Shown here in pieces: positions 34,945-47,032 of a stretch of 64,000 nucleotides of DNA. Source of the DNA: Clarkia xantiana subsp. parviflora (lineage: Eukaryota > Streptophyta > Magnoliopsida > Myrtales > Onagraceae). How positions within the stretch are numbered: the stretch's first letter is position 1; every line of letters begins with the position of its first letter. The notes beneath the pieces were generated by a model, which saw only the letters and a program-made list of their open reading frames with translations, made no database searches and was not told the DNA's origin. The position numbers and the translations under genes were made by a program. The stretch is taken from assembly GCA_036873135.1 (NCBI GenBank), contig JAPTYO010000022.1, positions 8,027,785-8,091,784 on the forward strand, in the 5' to 3' direction.

Positions 34945-37900
34945 ATGGCAACAGCTACTATGGCCACTGCAGCTGGGGCAGCTGCTCTGCTATACTATAC
35001 ATTGAACCGCAAGTTGCAGGCTGATAATTCTGATGATGAGGGTTATGAAAGCGATCACCTTTTGTCCTCCAGTCACGCTCCTTCAGGTTCTGATCGCATT
35101 CCACAGAGACTTATCCAAGCCCCTGCCACATGGCTTGAGACAATCTCTACTTTGTCAGAAACTTTGAAGTTTACTTACTCCGAAACCCTGGGAAAGTGGC
35201 CCATTGGTGATTTGGCTTTCGGCATCAGTTTTCTTTTGAAGAGGCAGGTAGAGTATCCTATAAAGTGCTTGGGGATTTGATGAATAATGCTTTATTGCCT
35301 CATACTGTTTCCTGTCAAACTGTTGCAATACTAGATTTTCCTGCTAAGATATGATAGTTTTTCAGGGAAATATACATGTCAGCGACGTCTTTGGTGGTAA
35401 AGAAAGCTTACAGCTAAAAGGCTCTGATATTGCTGCCAATCTTACATATCTTCTTCATCTATTAACACTATGTTGGCATTTCTCGAAAAAACCTTTCCCT
35501 CTGTTTCTTATAGAGACCGGCTATTCTGAAGAAAATGTTCTTCTTCAGGAACCCAAAGCAGGAGTAAGTTGCGTCTTGGACAATGTCGCTTAAGACTTAA
35601 AGGTTAAAACTGCTTTTGTTTTCATTGCACTGACCTTCTCTATATTTTCATGCAGATTCTAAAGCCAGCTTTCGCTATTTTAGCTGATGACTCTGAGAAA
35701 TGTTTTCTCTTACTAATTCGTGGGACACACAGCATTAAAGATACACTGACAGCTGTCACTGGAGCTGTGGTACCATTTCATCACTCTGTTGTAAATGAAG
35801 GCGGAGTTTCTGATGTAGTTCTAGGCTATGCACATTGCGGTATGGTTGCTGCCGCGAGATGGATTGCAAAGCTTGCAACTCCAGTTCTTCTTGAAGCACT
35901 TAAATTGCATCCCGATTATAAGCTCAAGGTAAAGTCAGTTTGGCATTTTATTTTTGGTTGATCCTTGAAATGTTGCATTAAAGTAGCTGCAATTTTGTCT
36001 AGTTTTTTTCTCTTGGAGCCTGGCCTTTACGTTGTTCCGTTCATAACTTGATCAACTAGCTTTGGCATTCATTTGATTTGTTAATGCGCTGTGGCTGTTT
36101 GATCATCAAATAATGTTTCTTATTTTGTTCAGGTTGAATGAAGAACCAAATATTCATTAGGGAGATATGTCAATATGATTTCTAACTACTTGTGTTTACA
36201 TCACCTCTCCAGATTGTTGGGCACTCCTTGGGTGGAGGTACTGCAGCTCTTCTGACTTATGTTCTGCGTGAACAAAAGGAGTTGTCAACTGCTACTTGTG
36301 TTGCTTTTGCTCCTGGTCGGTTTTTATTTTTGTGTATGCAAGTTATGATATCAGAAAGAACCTGTATCCTAGATGCTAGAATTACCAGTGATCTGTCTTG
36401 GATTATATTCCGCTATTGTTACAGGTTTAGATGCTGCTGTTTTTGTGCAAGGGTTTCTAACATGAGATGATTCTGCTTGTTGCAGCTGCTTGTATGACAT
36501 GGGAATTGGCTGAGTCGGGCAATGATTTCATTACTTGTGTTATAAATGGAGCAGACTTAGTGCCTACATTTTCTGCTGCTTCAGTAGATGATCTACGTGC
36601 CGAGGTACTGCATACTTTCTGTCTAGCTAGAGGAAATTATAGTAATTCAGTGGTGTTGGATCTAATTTTTTGCTGCACTCTTTGTTGATTGTCCAAATTA
36701 GCTTAGCTTAGCTAGCTATACTTTGTCATGGGCAGTAGAGTAGCGTGGAGGCCTAATAATTAATCAAGTTGACAGCAAATTAATTATTTTGTTGTGTTAG
36801 ATGACGTTTCAAGTCGGAAAGTTGGCGGTTGAACATTGTTGTGATTGTGATTAGGTAACTGCATCTGCATGGCTAAATGATCTAAGGAACCAAATAGAAA
36901 GAACCCGAATTCTTGGCACTGTTTATTGTTCAGCATCAGCACTTGGGTCTAGGCTTCCCTCTATATCCACTGCAAAAGCCAAAGTGGCTGGTGCTGGAGC
37001 TCTTCTACGCCCAGTTTCTAACCGCACACAGGTATTGTTGTTATTTACAATTTAGTTTCTCTTAGTATTTTGAGATAGGTAGATAATGTTTTGGGGGGGG
37101 GGGGGTATAATAATAGGTGGTGATGAAGAGAGCGCAAAGCATGGCTCATGCAGCTTGGAGCCGTCCAACTCTGGGTCTTTCTTCATGGTCATGCATAGGG
37201 CCCAGGCGACGTACACGATCAAATACAAAAGAGGGAGAGGAGGAGGATAGGATTAGCAACTCAACAGATTCATCACCAACCACCAAAGAAGTAAGCATTG
37301 ATGATGAGGATGATCCTCTGCTGACACGCCAATCAGTAATGCGCTCAAGCATCTCTGAAGCAGTTGAGCTCCCTATATCATCTGGTGAATGGAGTTCAGA
37401 AGAGATTGAACAACAGTGCTCTTGCTCTGATAGAAGAGTTGACGACCTCGAGGACAGAATGACAGAAGTGGATCTGTGGCAGCAGCTAGAGCAGGAGCTT
37501 TACGACCGAACAAGAATGGTGGATGGTGAGGAAGATGATGAGGATGTGGATGTTTTGAAGGAAATGAGGGAGGAAGAAGCAGCTGCGATTGGAGAGACAA
37601 GTTCTTCATCCGCCCCTCAGACTAAGGAATCTCACAGATTTTTCCCGCCTGGGAGGATAATGCATATCGTCACCCTCCCTTTCGAATCCGATCACTCATC
37701 TGAAGAAGAAGAAGAAGAAGAAGGCAGCGAAAATAACTCATCATCTGATACGGAGGAGGATAGATCCAGTGGAGAGGCCAAGGTTGCAATATTCCTCACT
37801 CAACGATCCCTCTACAGCAAGATTAGGTTGTCACAGTCCATGATCAATGACCACTTCATGCCCATTTACAGAAGACAGATCGAAAAGCTGATTAAGGGGA

Positions 37901-37950
37901 TGGACAAACAAGAAGCAGCTTCTCCTGATTATGATTCTAGTTTACCTTAG
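34945..37950 (+). CDS. Class 3 mono/diacylglycerol lipase (sn-1 DAG lipase-like), 7 coding exons
   Basis: Exons 34945-35247, 35366-35563, 35656-35928, 36213-36315, 36486-36604, 36855-37031 and 37117-37950 join to 2,007 nt, 668 aa; every intron is GT-AG and the phases agree. The start is the first ATG after the acceptor at 34940. The N-terminus is an Ala-rich hydrophobic helix (about 7-20), a likely membrane anchor. Residues about 60-100 fit the lipase 3 N-terminal domain; 168-320 form the alpha/beta hydrolase core with LLIRGTHS, nucleophile elbow GHSLGGG (Ser263) and NGADLVP (Asp316, probable triad acid). The tail is acidic with an E7 run and ends in a conserved-looking RSLYSKIRLSQSM block. 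The family hydrolyses acylglycerols; the plant substrate is not known from sequence. Looks intact. Confidence 0.93.
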
Positions 37951-38286
37951 CACCAAAAACTAGGCACCTTCTTTTGTAGCTCTTGTTGTAGACTAGTAGT
38001 GGTGACTCAACCTTGGCTTGGGGTCAAACAAATGATGAGGCTGATCCATTTTTTTTTAAAATAAAAAATTGTATTCTAGTGTAGTGTGCCAACCTTTTCT
38101 CTTTTAAATTTTCCATTGTTATATAGTTAACTTGCGAATAATCAATCCATTCTTTGGTTCAAGTTGTAATTTACTCAGCTACACTTTCCTAATTTTCATG
38201 CTGTTTTTATTGAATTGAATTAAAATGAAACATTGTTAGTCACAATTCTGGCCGTTTGATACAGGTACGAATGTTATAGTAGTAAT
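37951..38286 (+). other. 3' UTR of the lipase gene and short spacer
   Basis: Contains the probable poly(A) signal region AAAATAAAAAATTG near 38058. The rest is AT-rich spacer up to the MITE. Confidence 0.55.
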
Positions 38287-38922
38287 CAATGTTATCAGAG
38301 CCGGTCCGGTAATCGAACCAGTGAGGTGTCGATATCTAGTTCGTCCAGTTCGAGCCCGGTCCAACCAGTCTGATAAAAAATCCCTCATAATATTAGCAGC
38401 AGATTTCTTTCTAGTTGTTTTCTTAAATAGGCTTCCACAAAAAAAGCCCAAAGGAATGCAACCCTAGATCAACCCACCCTCTCCTGCAGCAGTCAAACTC
38501 TCCTCCTGCAGAGCAGCCAAATTCCCTTTCATGCTAACCTTCACCTTACTCACCTAATCTTGTTCAAGAATATGATCCTAAGAGACCTTGGACTTGCTCC
38601 GGCATCTACTGCTCTTGCGGTTCTGAAGCTCTCCTCAAACTCCTTGTCTCTTAACTCCACCGTCATTATCTCTCGACTATGGTTCCTTGTCTCTCGACTA
38701 AGGTTCCTTGTTTAATTTTAGTTATTTCCCTTTTAGCGATATATCGAACCGGTAACCTGGCGGACCGCGCTGTCCGTTCAGAACCGACTGTTCTCTGAAA
38801 ACCAGGTTGTCGAACCGGGTTCGTTTAAATCCTCTATTTTTGCTCGAACAGGACCGTTGGAGGTACAGATTCCAGTTTGAACCCGGTCGGACCGCCAGTC
38901 TGGTCCTGGTCTGATAACACTG
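38287..38922. mobile_element. hAT-like MITE, CCGG-rich ends, copy 1
   Basis: 636 bp. The left end is CAATGTTATCAGAGCCGG and the right end (reverse complement) CAGTGTTATCAGACCAGG, an inverted pair of CA...TG type. Flanks GTAGTAAT and CTTGTAAT agree at 6 of 8 bases, consistent with an 8-bp hAT duplication. Subterminal sequences are rich in CCGGT, GAACC and GGACCG. Same family as 45194-46025. No transposase. Confidence 0.65.
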
Positions 38923-39494
38923 CTTGTAATGGTTGGTGTAAATGTGGATGTTGAGCTACTAGATGTTTATTTTGTTTTAAAGATGGTAGATTTTAAAAAT
39001 TAAATATTTGTTTGTATAAAATTTATTAAACAATTAACTTCGATATTCAATTAAAAAGGTTTAACTAATTTTTGGAATTTTATGAATTTTTAAAAATTAG
39101 TAAAACTAATAAATTAACAATGTATTTTTTGTTTTTAAAATATAAATTTATCTCATTTTGTTAAATTAATTCTAAATAACTAGCAAAGCTAACAACTTGG
39201 AAGTCTAACATATTTACAAATCCTAATTCTAACATTGTAATATATTATGTACGTGTGTATAAACTGTGTATATGTTTAAACGTTACAGTATTTGTAAGGT
39301 CTCCTGCGACATATGTCGAGTCTGGTCGAACTGAAGTACATGGTTTATTGGTTCAATAAAATGTGAATGAAAATAATTGGCTCCTTGTAGTAAATATATA
39401 TTTATGTGTCGATGTTGTCAACATTGGGCGTACAGTTAGTATCATTGTTAATTACAGCGTGTCGCTATTGCCAGCAGCAGCGCTGTAATAACCA
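38923..39494. other. AT-rich intergenic sequence
   Basis: No ORF, repeat or gene motif recognised. Confidence 0.4.
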
Positions 39495-39815
39495 ATGACA
39501 ATATACTTCTTCACCTTGAGCATGTGATTGATCCCAGATGTCTTATGAAGAGGCATCCAAAGTATCCTCATGGACTCAGAACTTATACCTAAGGTCTGGC
39601 TCAATGCTCGCTTCCCGGCGTACGAGCGTAGTGCCAAAGAAAACTGCCAAGTGACCACGTCTTGGAAATCGAATGAGTCAGACTAAGGGTATAAGCGATG
39701 GGGATTGTCAAGTTCACCTTTAATTCACCGACTCTGGTGTTCACTAGGTGGCCGCCAACCGGATATTAGTTGAAGGTTGTGAACACTTGTACGGATGCCC
39801 TGGAGAAGTATTCAT
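39495..39815 (+). repeat. Orphan copy of the Cop-1 3' region block
   Basis: Matches about 13045-13365 of Cop-1 over some 320 bp with scattered changes, for example ATGAAGAGGCAtCCaAAGTAT and GGATATTAGTTGAAGGTTGT. No neighbouring LTR or pol sequence of Cop-1 is present, so it is a truncated relic of that family or an independently moving piece. Confidence 0.85.
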
Positions 39816-39989
39816 TTGTGGAAAAATTACGAAGTGCAGTTTACCGTTAGTAATAAATGCACGTTGTTATTGCCTAGTCACGCCGCTAATGGTCCCCATT
39901 AAATCAGTGTTGTCCTTTAAAATAAGGGATTAGGTGAATCTGGTGATTAAAATATCTTATCATAGCCCTAGTAAGTAGGTGTCTAGACT

Positions 39990-40215
39990 AGCCGGATTAG
40001 CTTCCTTAGCAACTATGCCTTCGACATAGCTATTTAGTGCAGGGGAGAGATGGGTAGTCCCATGTTTTTTTACCCGCACATGTAGGGGAGATATCCATCA
40101 GTATCAAGATTCGAACCCTTCTAGACTCAAGAAAGATTTAAACACCACATACTTGACCTTGTCCTCTAATTGGTTAACCACTTTGAATAATTCTCAAGTT
40201 ACTTTATTCTTTTTA
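39990..40215 (-). mobile_element. Possible tRNA-derived SINE
   Basis: The minus strand has an A-box-like AAGTGGTTAACC (40172-40185), a B-box GGGTTCGAATC (40108-40118), then CTCCCCTACATGTGCGGGT followed by an A run, wording typical of plant SINEs. A-to-B spacing is about 10-25 bp longer than in tRNA genes and no target duplication was found. Confidence 0.4.
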
Positions 40216-41479
40216 CTGGCCACAATTATTTTTCCGATGTAACATATGTTGAGCCAAGAAGTTATGTGTAAACAATTTTTTTTCAAGAGAAATAAAAGGG
40301 AGATTTTTTTTTCTATTAATAACTATTAGTTGATTTAGTTTATTGATTTTTTTTAACTATTTTATATTCTAATAAATATTTATTATTTATTTTCATTATG
40401 TGTAAACAATTTTTCAGGTCTTGCAAAAATCAATTTATACGACTTGAATTACACTATCTCCAAATTGTCAACAGTGACGTTGATAACCTTCGATGGCTTC
40501 GTTCAATTATCATCCTAAAAGAAAGGCAATATGCTGAATAAGACACACGAGATCTCGTCAGTCTCAAATTGTGGTACGTTGATATTATACTAAAATTATG
40601 TAAATTATATATATTGAGTACACACATACTTGTGAATATTATTATATACATAAAGTTGTATACTGATATGGCTCCACTCCCTGAAGTGAGTGTTGTAGCA
40701 CAAAAAAAAAAGGCGTGGCTTAGCACATGGGTGCTTGATGACAAAATAATGGTAAATGTAAACGATGAACGAAAGATTACACACGTCGTCCACTAGATGC
40801 TATGATCATTGACGTGAGCGTTGTAATTTGTGATTATAATGAGGATATACTCCACTCATTGAAATGGGTGTTGTAGTTTGTGATTATTTTTATGATAACA
40901 TATACTCCCTGAATTGAGTATGACAGTGTATGATTAATGATTTTAATTCAAATATATTCCACTCCCTGAAGCAAGTGTTACAGTTTATGAATATGGAGAT
41001 TACAATTTTGTTAAAGTCACCATGAGCATGGTTGAGATGAAATAGTTAGCATCATCATGATATCGATAAAGAACGATGATAATTCATCTTACAAATAAAT
41101 AATGCAAGAAGAGAATGCAAAGTCCAATTGATTGGAAGAATGATAACTTTGAGATGCGCGATGACGCTAGCAGAAAATTAATGATATTATGCACCGCGAA
41201 ATTTGATTATTTTATGAAGCGCAATGAAATTAGGCAAAGTTTGGCCTCAATAGAAAATATTATTCGATACTTGGATATTGCGATAAAGAAAATTCCATTA
41301 TATACTAATATCGTATCCTGAAGATCAAGATTCTGAATATTCATATTTATTTTAAAATTCCGCATTTATAGTTATATATATATATATTTATTTCTTGCAT
41401 TCAATTTACAGTTATCTTTTTATCTATTGCACTACTTTATATTTATTATATACATATATCCTTATGCTCATTGCATTTT

Positions 41480-41990
41480 ATTATAAAATGATCCCGGAGA
41501 TCAAGAGTTATTCAGAAGCTCAAAAATTGATAATTTTAGGATCCGGAAGATCCTAGAATGTATAAAAAAGGGGGGGGGGGTCTGAAACATTGTATTTGTG
41601 AATTAAAGATCTTCTTGTATAAGAAGAAGTCATGTATATCATGAATTATTATAAATAAGGGATCATGAAGATCCTAAGAGATCATGAGTTATGAATAAAT
41701 GATCATGAAGATCCTAGAAGATCTGAAAATGAATAAAGGATCCTGAAGATCCTAAATATCTGGGACTATGAATTAACGATATTGAAGATCCCTAAAGATT
41801 TTGAATTATGAACAGAGATCCTGAAGATCTTGAAATATTTCGAATGAATGATCTGAAAAGATAAAAATAGGATCTGAACGTCCTAAGATATTTTGAGATA
41901 TGAAAAGAAAAGCTCCTTAAAGATCTTGAGCTACAAATAAGAATCATGAAAATTCTAAAATATTTTGAGCTATAGATGAGCTGAAGATCA
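41480..41990. repeat. Degenerate GATC-rich dyad repeats
   Basis: At least ten phrases of the form GGATCxTGAAGATCCT or GATCxTGAGxTATGAA, spaced about 40-50 bp, within the gag/pol part of the copia relic. Each core (GATC...GATC) is a small inverted repeat. A G10 run lies at 41571-41580. Confidence 0.65.
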
Positions 41991-44975
41991 TGAAATTGAG
42001 CATTTATACGAAGTTATTTATTTATATATTAATTTTACGTTTATGTTTTTTTTTATGTTATTTATATGCTTCATACAGTTTATCTATTATTATAAAGAAT
42101 GAAAGTACTCCGCAATCATCATTATGATGACGATGAATAAAATAACAATATGCGGATTATGTTACAAGAGATACATGGCATGTCTCCTACGAAAATACGA
42201 AAGATATACATATCAGTTAAACCAGAAGTTTACTGATGCATTGAGGTAAACCAGAAGTTTTACCCATATAATATAATATTCAGCGTGACCAGTTACAGAC
42301 CATTCTGGATCACTTGTGATGCGCAAAATATTATTTGGAAGAACCTGAAGATTCTTCATAAATCATTACGATGCTTGCTCTCAAGGAAAATTAATTATGT
42401 GATCATCATCAACTAAGTTCGGGATAAAATCCCTTTGTTTGTGAAAATTATAAAAGGTGAATATGGGCCCGTTCACCTGGCATGTGGACCACGATATTAT
42501 TTGAAAAGATGCATCTACAATATGGTCACATGTGCGTTGATTATGAATTTGCAAATTTTGAGATTATACAATAAAGAATGATGATGATATTGGAAGTTGA
42601 TAATTATTATAAGAATTAGACAATTCGTTGTCAATATTTGCAGTTTAGCATGAAAGTTACAACGAACCTCCGGTTATATAGTTAACGTGTTATCACTAAG
42701 AGCAAATTGAGTACAAATGCATGCTATTATGAAAGCAGCAATATAACTGCGGATCAAGCCATTGTTAAATCAAAATTATCCCCATTACAACTAATTTTTG
42801 GTGAAGAGACAAATTACACATGTGCGATATATGTTTGAATTGCTCCACCGCAACGCACAAAGATGGGTCTGGAATGTTGGAAAAAATATGTTGGATATAA
42901 ACAATTTATTGAGAATAATGACTGATATATATTTTAAAGCAAGAGTTGATGATTGCCATTGATGAACAACTTTCCCAACATTAGGGGGAGAAAAGAAGCA
43001 GCTGGCAGAAAATAGATTGACTGGAAAAATATTTTGTTATTATCTCAGTTAGATCCTCGCATTATGAGAATATGAACATGAAGTTCAAAGAGATGAATAT
43101 TTTCAAATACTGCCAATAAGTGACTTTATGAAACCTAGAAAATCATAAGTCAAGTAACAGCTGCAAATGCTCCAATTTGAAATGTCCCGGTTGGAAAAAC
43201 TATAATGAAAAATAATTCACGCCTAAAGTGTGTGATATTGGTTCCAAATATTTTTAACAAGAATGGAGCACGAAAAAAAAATAGATAAATATGATCTTAT
43301 TACGGAAATGAAAAGAGACATAACTAAATATGAAACCGCAGAAGTGGTTCAGGTACCTGAAAATAATTGTAATAAAGAGATCTCGATGAGTTATGTCATT
43401 AATGAGAATTTATGGAACCAGGCATATCAAGTTGTCGACAACTGTTTTGAATATTATTCATGAGTGAATTCATAAAACAAGATGAGGATCTTGAGCTCAA
43501 TATGTCAAAGAATCATTATGATTGGCCACAGATTGAAAAGACGCAAGTATTAGCATGAAAAATGCAGAAGGTGGAAGCCAGTGGATACAAATTATTTCCC
43601 GCATAAGTAAATCACATCGTAAGATATATACGCACATCCTGTGGTACAAATATTATATGCAGAATCCTGGAAATTATTATATGGATCATTTAGTGGAGCA
43701 ATCGCATTCAAATATATTATTACGTTGGCAGTACATAAAAAGTTTTAAATGCGTCTCACATATGAATTATTTATAGCCTATTTGGGTGGATAATTTGATA
43801 ATGGAATCCATGTGAAAATCCGAGAATGATTTAAAATGTTAGAAGTATGGAAACTTTTCCAAGAATGTTGAATAATAAAGATATTGTACCATTTAAAATA
43901 ATACATGTTGATTATGTTATATTCTCCATATTGTATAGCTCATTTGAGCTATGTTGTATCTGAATGCTATTATGCGAATCAAGAAAATTTATAAGTTGAA
44001 TTGATCACATTATAGCCGAAAGGGGCATCGCGTGAGGGGGAGAATTTGAAGATATTGAAACTCTTGAAGAGTGTTTAAATATAATCAATTTATTGATGAT
44101 GTTAAAATACATTGAAAGGACAAAGGTTTGGCTCGGCCTGAAGATCGAGTAATTAAGAGATTGAAAATATTTTTGTCCTATAAAAAATGTCTTACAGCTA
44201 TTTTGCATAGCTAAAAACATCTATTGAGTACGTTAATGGTTGTAAGAATGATAAATTTGAATAAATATATTCTCCGTCCTCGTGAGATTGATGAAGAACA
44301 TAATGGTTCAGAAGTACCTTATATAGTGCTACATTAGCGCCAATGTATCTTGCTAATTACATGGAACATGCTATATTATTGGTTATAAGCAAGATTTAGT
44401 TCTTCCATAATATTGTGAAATCGGAACAATGTTAAGAAAATATTGCGGTATCTCCGAGGGATGAATAACATGATTTTGTTATCATAACGAGACAATACTT
44501 GAATTTATTAACTATATGCATGTGAAGTTGTGCAATTTAATTATGAGGAGAATGCATCATATGTCGCTTAGATGGAATAAGACTACATCAAATGAGACAA
44601 TACGAAACATATTTTTCCAAGTTATTCTTCATCCACGAGAAGAAGGCAACATAGCATCCAACAAGTATGTGCGGATTTATTCCCGAAGGTTTACCGGTTG
44701 CGAAATTCGAAGATTATTGAATAATACTGAATTGCGTCGACTTAATGAAATTATGTGATGTCGACATCAGGAGGAGAATCTATAACGCTGCACTCTTTTT
44801 CCCTTAACCAATGTTTTATCCCACTGGGTTTTCCTGGTAAAGTTTTTAACGAGGCAGCTTACAGAATGGATCTATAATTGTGTACTCTTTTTCCTTCACT
44901 AGATTTTTATCCCACTGGGTTTTTCTAGTAAGGTTTCAACGAGGCACAATTCCCTTATGAACATTCAAGGGGGAG

Positions 44976-45193
44976 TGTTATGAATATATTATGTGGATGT
45001 TCAATATTATGTGTATATATCATCTTCCTTATTATGACCTTCCATATATTGATATTACTTCATCTCCAAGTCTATGTAATCCCTATATAAGGAACCCTTA
45101 TGTGTGATAATAAGACTATCCTCAAATTCTTCTATTCTATTACTCTCTACTTTCGTAACAATAATCTATTATTAGAATTAGAAAGATCTAGAG
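44976..45193 (+). repeat. 3' LTR of the copia relic
   Basis: Starts TGTTATGAATA directly after the polypurine tract CAAGGGGGAG (44966-44975). TATA box TATATAA at 45084-45090. It ends at or near the MITE border at 45193; the right terminus is uncertain. Confidence 0.7.
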
Positions 45194-46025
45194 CATTGTT
45201 ATCAGAATCGGACCGGACACCGAACCGGTGAGGGGTCCGATTCCCGGTTCATCTGGTTAGACCCGGTTAAACAGGGTCCGACCGTTTTTCCTTATTTCTT
45301 CTCCTTTTTTGTATGTCTCTTCCCCCTCCCTTTCATTCTCTGTAATAAGTTCTTCTCCCTTTCTTCAGTTTTCATGTTCTTTCCCATCTTCTTCTAGATC
45401 CTAAATAGAAGAAGAACATTTCCCATAGCTGATTCTCCATCGAGTTGATGGTAAAACATTTCTTTTCAAATACCAAATCCCTCCTTGAGATCTAGAACCA
45501 ACAGCTGTCGAGATCTGCATTCTTCTTTGAGATTTGGACTCCTCATTGCTATCTAGTGCATAAGTTGTTGTGCTCTTCGAAACACCCAACGTTCTGAGAC
45601 AGATTACCCGCATGGTCAGGTCCGAATGAGCAAGGTCCTACCTTGCTATGATTACTACTGGTCTGTAGTTCATCCATGGGGACTTTCGATTCAGTTGCCT
45701 CCACCTCACAACCACGATCCAACTTAGATCTGGTGTCATCCTCGACATCAAACAAGGCGCAAAGCTCCAGATGCATTGGCCAGATGAGATCAGGTAATGG
45801 TGGCTTGAGGCGGCTGGGAATAAATAACTAAAACCCTAATTTTTTTAAGAAGTCAAAACTGGCGAACCGTCCGTTCCACTCAGAACCGGACGGTTCGCCG
45901 AAAATCGGCTTTCCAAACCGGGTTCGCTTACATTCTCTGGAAATTCTCGAACCGGACCGTGAAGAGGTCCGATTTCGATTCGAAACCGGTCGGACCGCCG
46001 GTCCGGTCCGGTTTTGATAACACTG
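45194..46025. mobile_element. hAT-like MITE, CCGG-rich ends, copy 2
   Basis: 832 bp. Left CATTGTTATCAGAATCGG, right end (reverse complement) CAGTGTTATCAAAACCGG. Subterminal CCGGTCCGGT/GAACCGG motifs as in copy 1. The interior differs and contains no transposase. A further partial end (CTGCTAACACTG at about 46110-46125) suggests an older copy beside it. Confidence 0.65.
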
Positions 46026-46479
46026 ATTAGAGTCTCTTGACAAACCGGATATCGATTTGAACCGTCTGAATCGGTAACTGACTGCATAACCGGTTCAGTG
46101 TCCGATCTACTTCTGCTAACACTGCCTAAATGATTTTAAAACCTAAAAATTCCCCAACAGCAACAACAAACTATATTTTAGTGGCAACACCTAGGGGTGG
46201 GCGCGGGCGGGTTCGGGCGGGAAATTTGAAGAATAATTCCTGCCCACCAAATTTCGGGTTTTTAGATTCGGGTTCGGGTTCGGGCTCGGGCGGGAAAATA
46301 TGAGAAAAATTCCCGCCCGGCCTCGGGTTTTTCGGGCGGGTTCGGTTAGACCAAACTAACAACTTGACAAAGTAAAAAAAAATGGTAAATAAACCATGAT
46401 TACAAACACATAAGGTTAACAACTTCATTACACAACCAAAGTCTAACCAAATCAAAATACATCACTGCATCATGCATTC

Positions 46480-46680
46480 ATATTGCATAGTCCCTAAACC
46501 AAATCAAACCAACAAAGTCTTCACTGCATAATCAAACCAACAAAGTCTTCACTGCATCATGCATACATATTAATAGTCCCTAAACCAAATCAAACCAACA
46601 AAGTCTTCACTGCATCATGCATACATATTACATAGCTAAACCAAATCAAACCAACAAAGTCTCGAAGATTAACTAAATCA
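46480..46680. repeat. Tandem repeat inside the hAT element
   Basis: The phrase AAACCAAATCAAACCAACAA plus GTCTTCACTGCATCATGCAT recurs four to five times in about 60-bp units with partial units. It lies downstream of the transposase stop, in the 3' untranslated part of the element. Confidence 0.8.
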
Positions 46681-47032
46681 AAGATAACTTCACTACAAAG
46701 TTCACATCCAACAAAGTATCCAAGCTCCAAGCTCAAATTCCTTGAAGTTTCCACTCATATCTAAAAATGAATAAAGACAACCAATATAAATGTTAACAAA
46801 ATAGTGTATCATGTTTGAGAAAACTAGTGAGTAAATATTGAAATTCCATTACAAACATATTCAAATAATATAACTTACCCAATTGTCTACTCATCATCAT
46901 CAAGATTCAAATTGTACACTGGCAAAGATAGATCCAACTCCATCACCTCCTGCATTGTGGACTCTAACAATTCGAAAAAGTAACATGTAAGTAAGTATGA
47001 TGTTGTAAGCATGTCTTAATCTAGGTAAACAT

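Larger units (their letters stand above)
40450..45193 (+). mobile_element. Copia relic, heavily decayed
   Basis: Plus-strand Ty1/copia remains. Recognisable pieces: APPQRTKMG and GYKQFIE-like text near 42840-42910 (integrase C-terminus), FPTLGG near 42975, VPENNxNKEISMSYV at 43350-43410 (linker before RT), and RRFTGCEIRRLLNNTELRRL at 44680-44745 (RNase H end). No frame stays open for more than about 80 codons. Two phrases TTATCCCACTGGGTTTTxCT near 44817 and 44908 precede the PPT. The 5' LTR was not found. Confidence 0.7.

Noticed and set aside
36192..36470. Lipase reading frames continuing through introns
   Set aside because: Frames such as 36192-36470 run past clear GT donors into intron sequence; spliced exons give a phase-consistent 668-aa protein.
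40108..40187. tRNA gene on the minus strand
   Set aside because: A- and B-box-like words are present but no cloverleaf or acceptor stem can be drawn; a SINE fits better.
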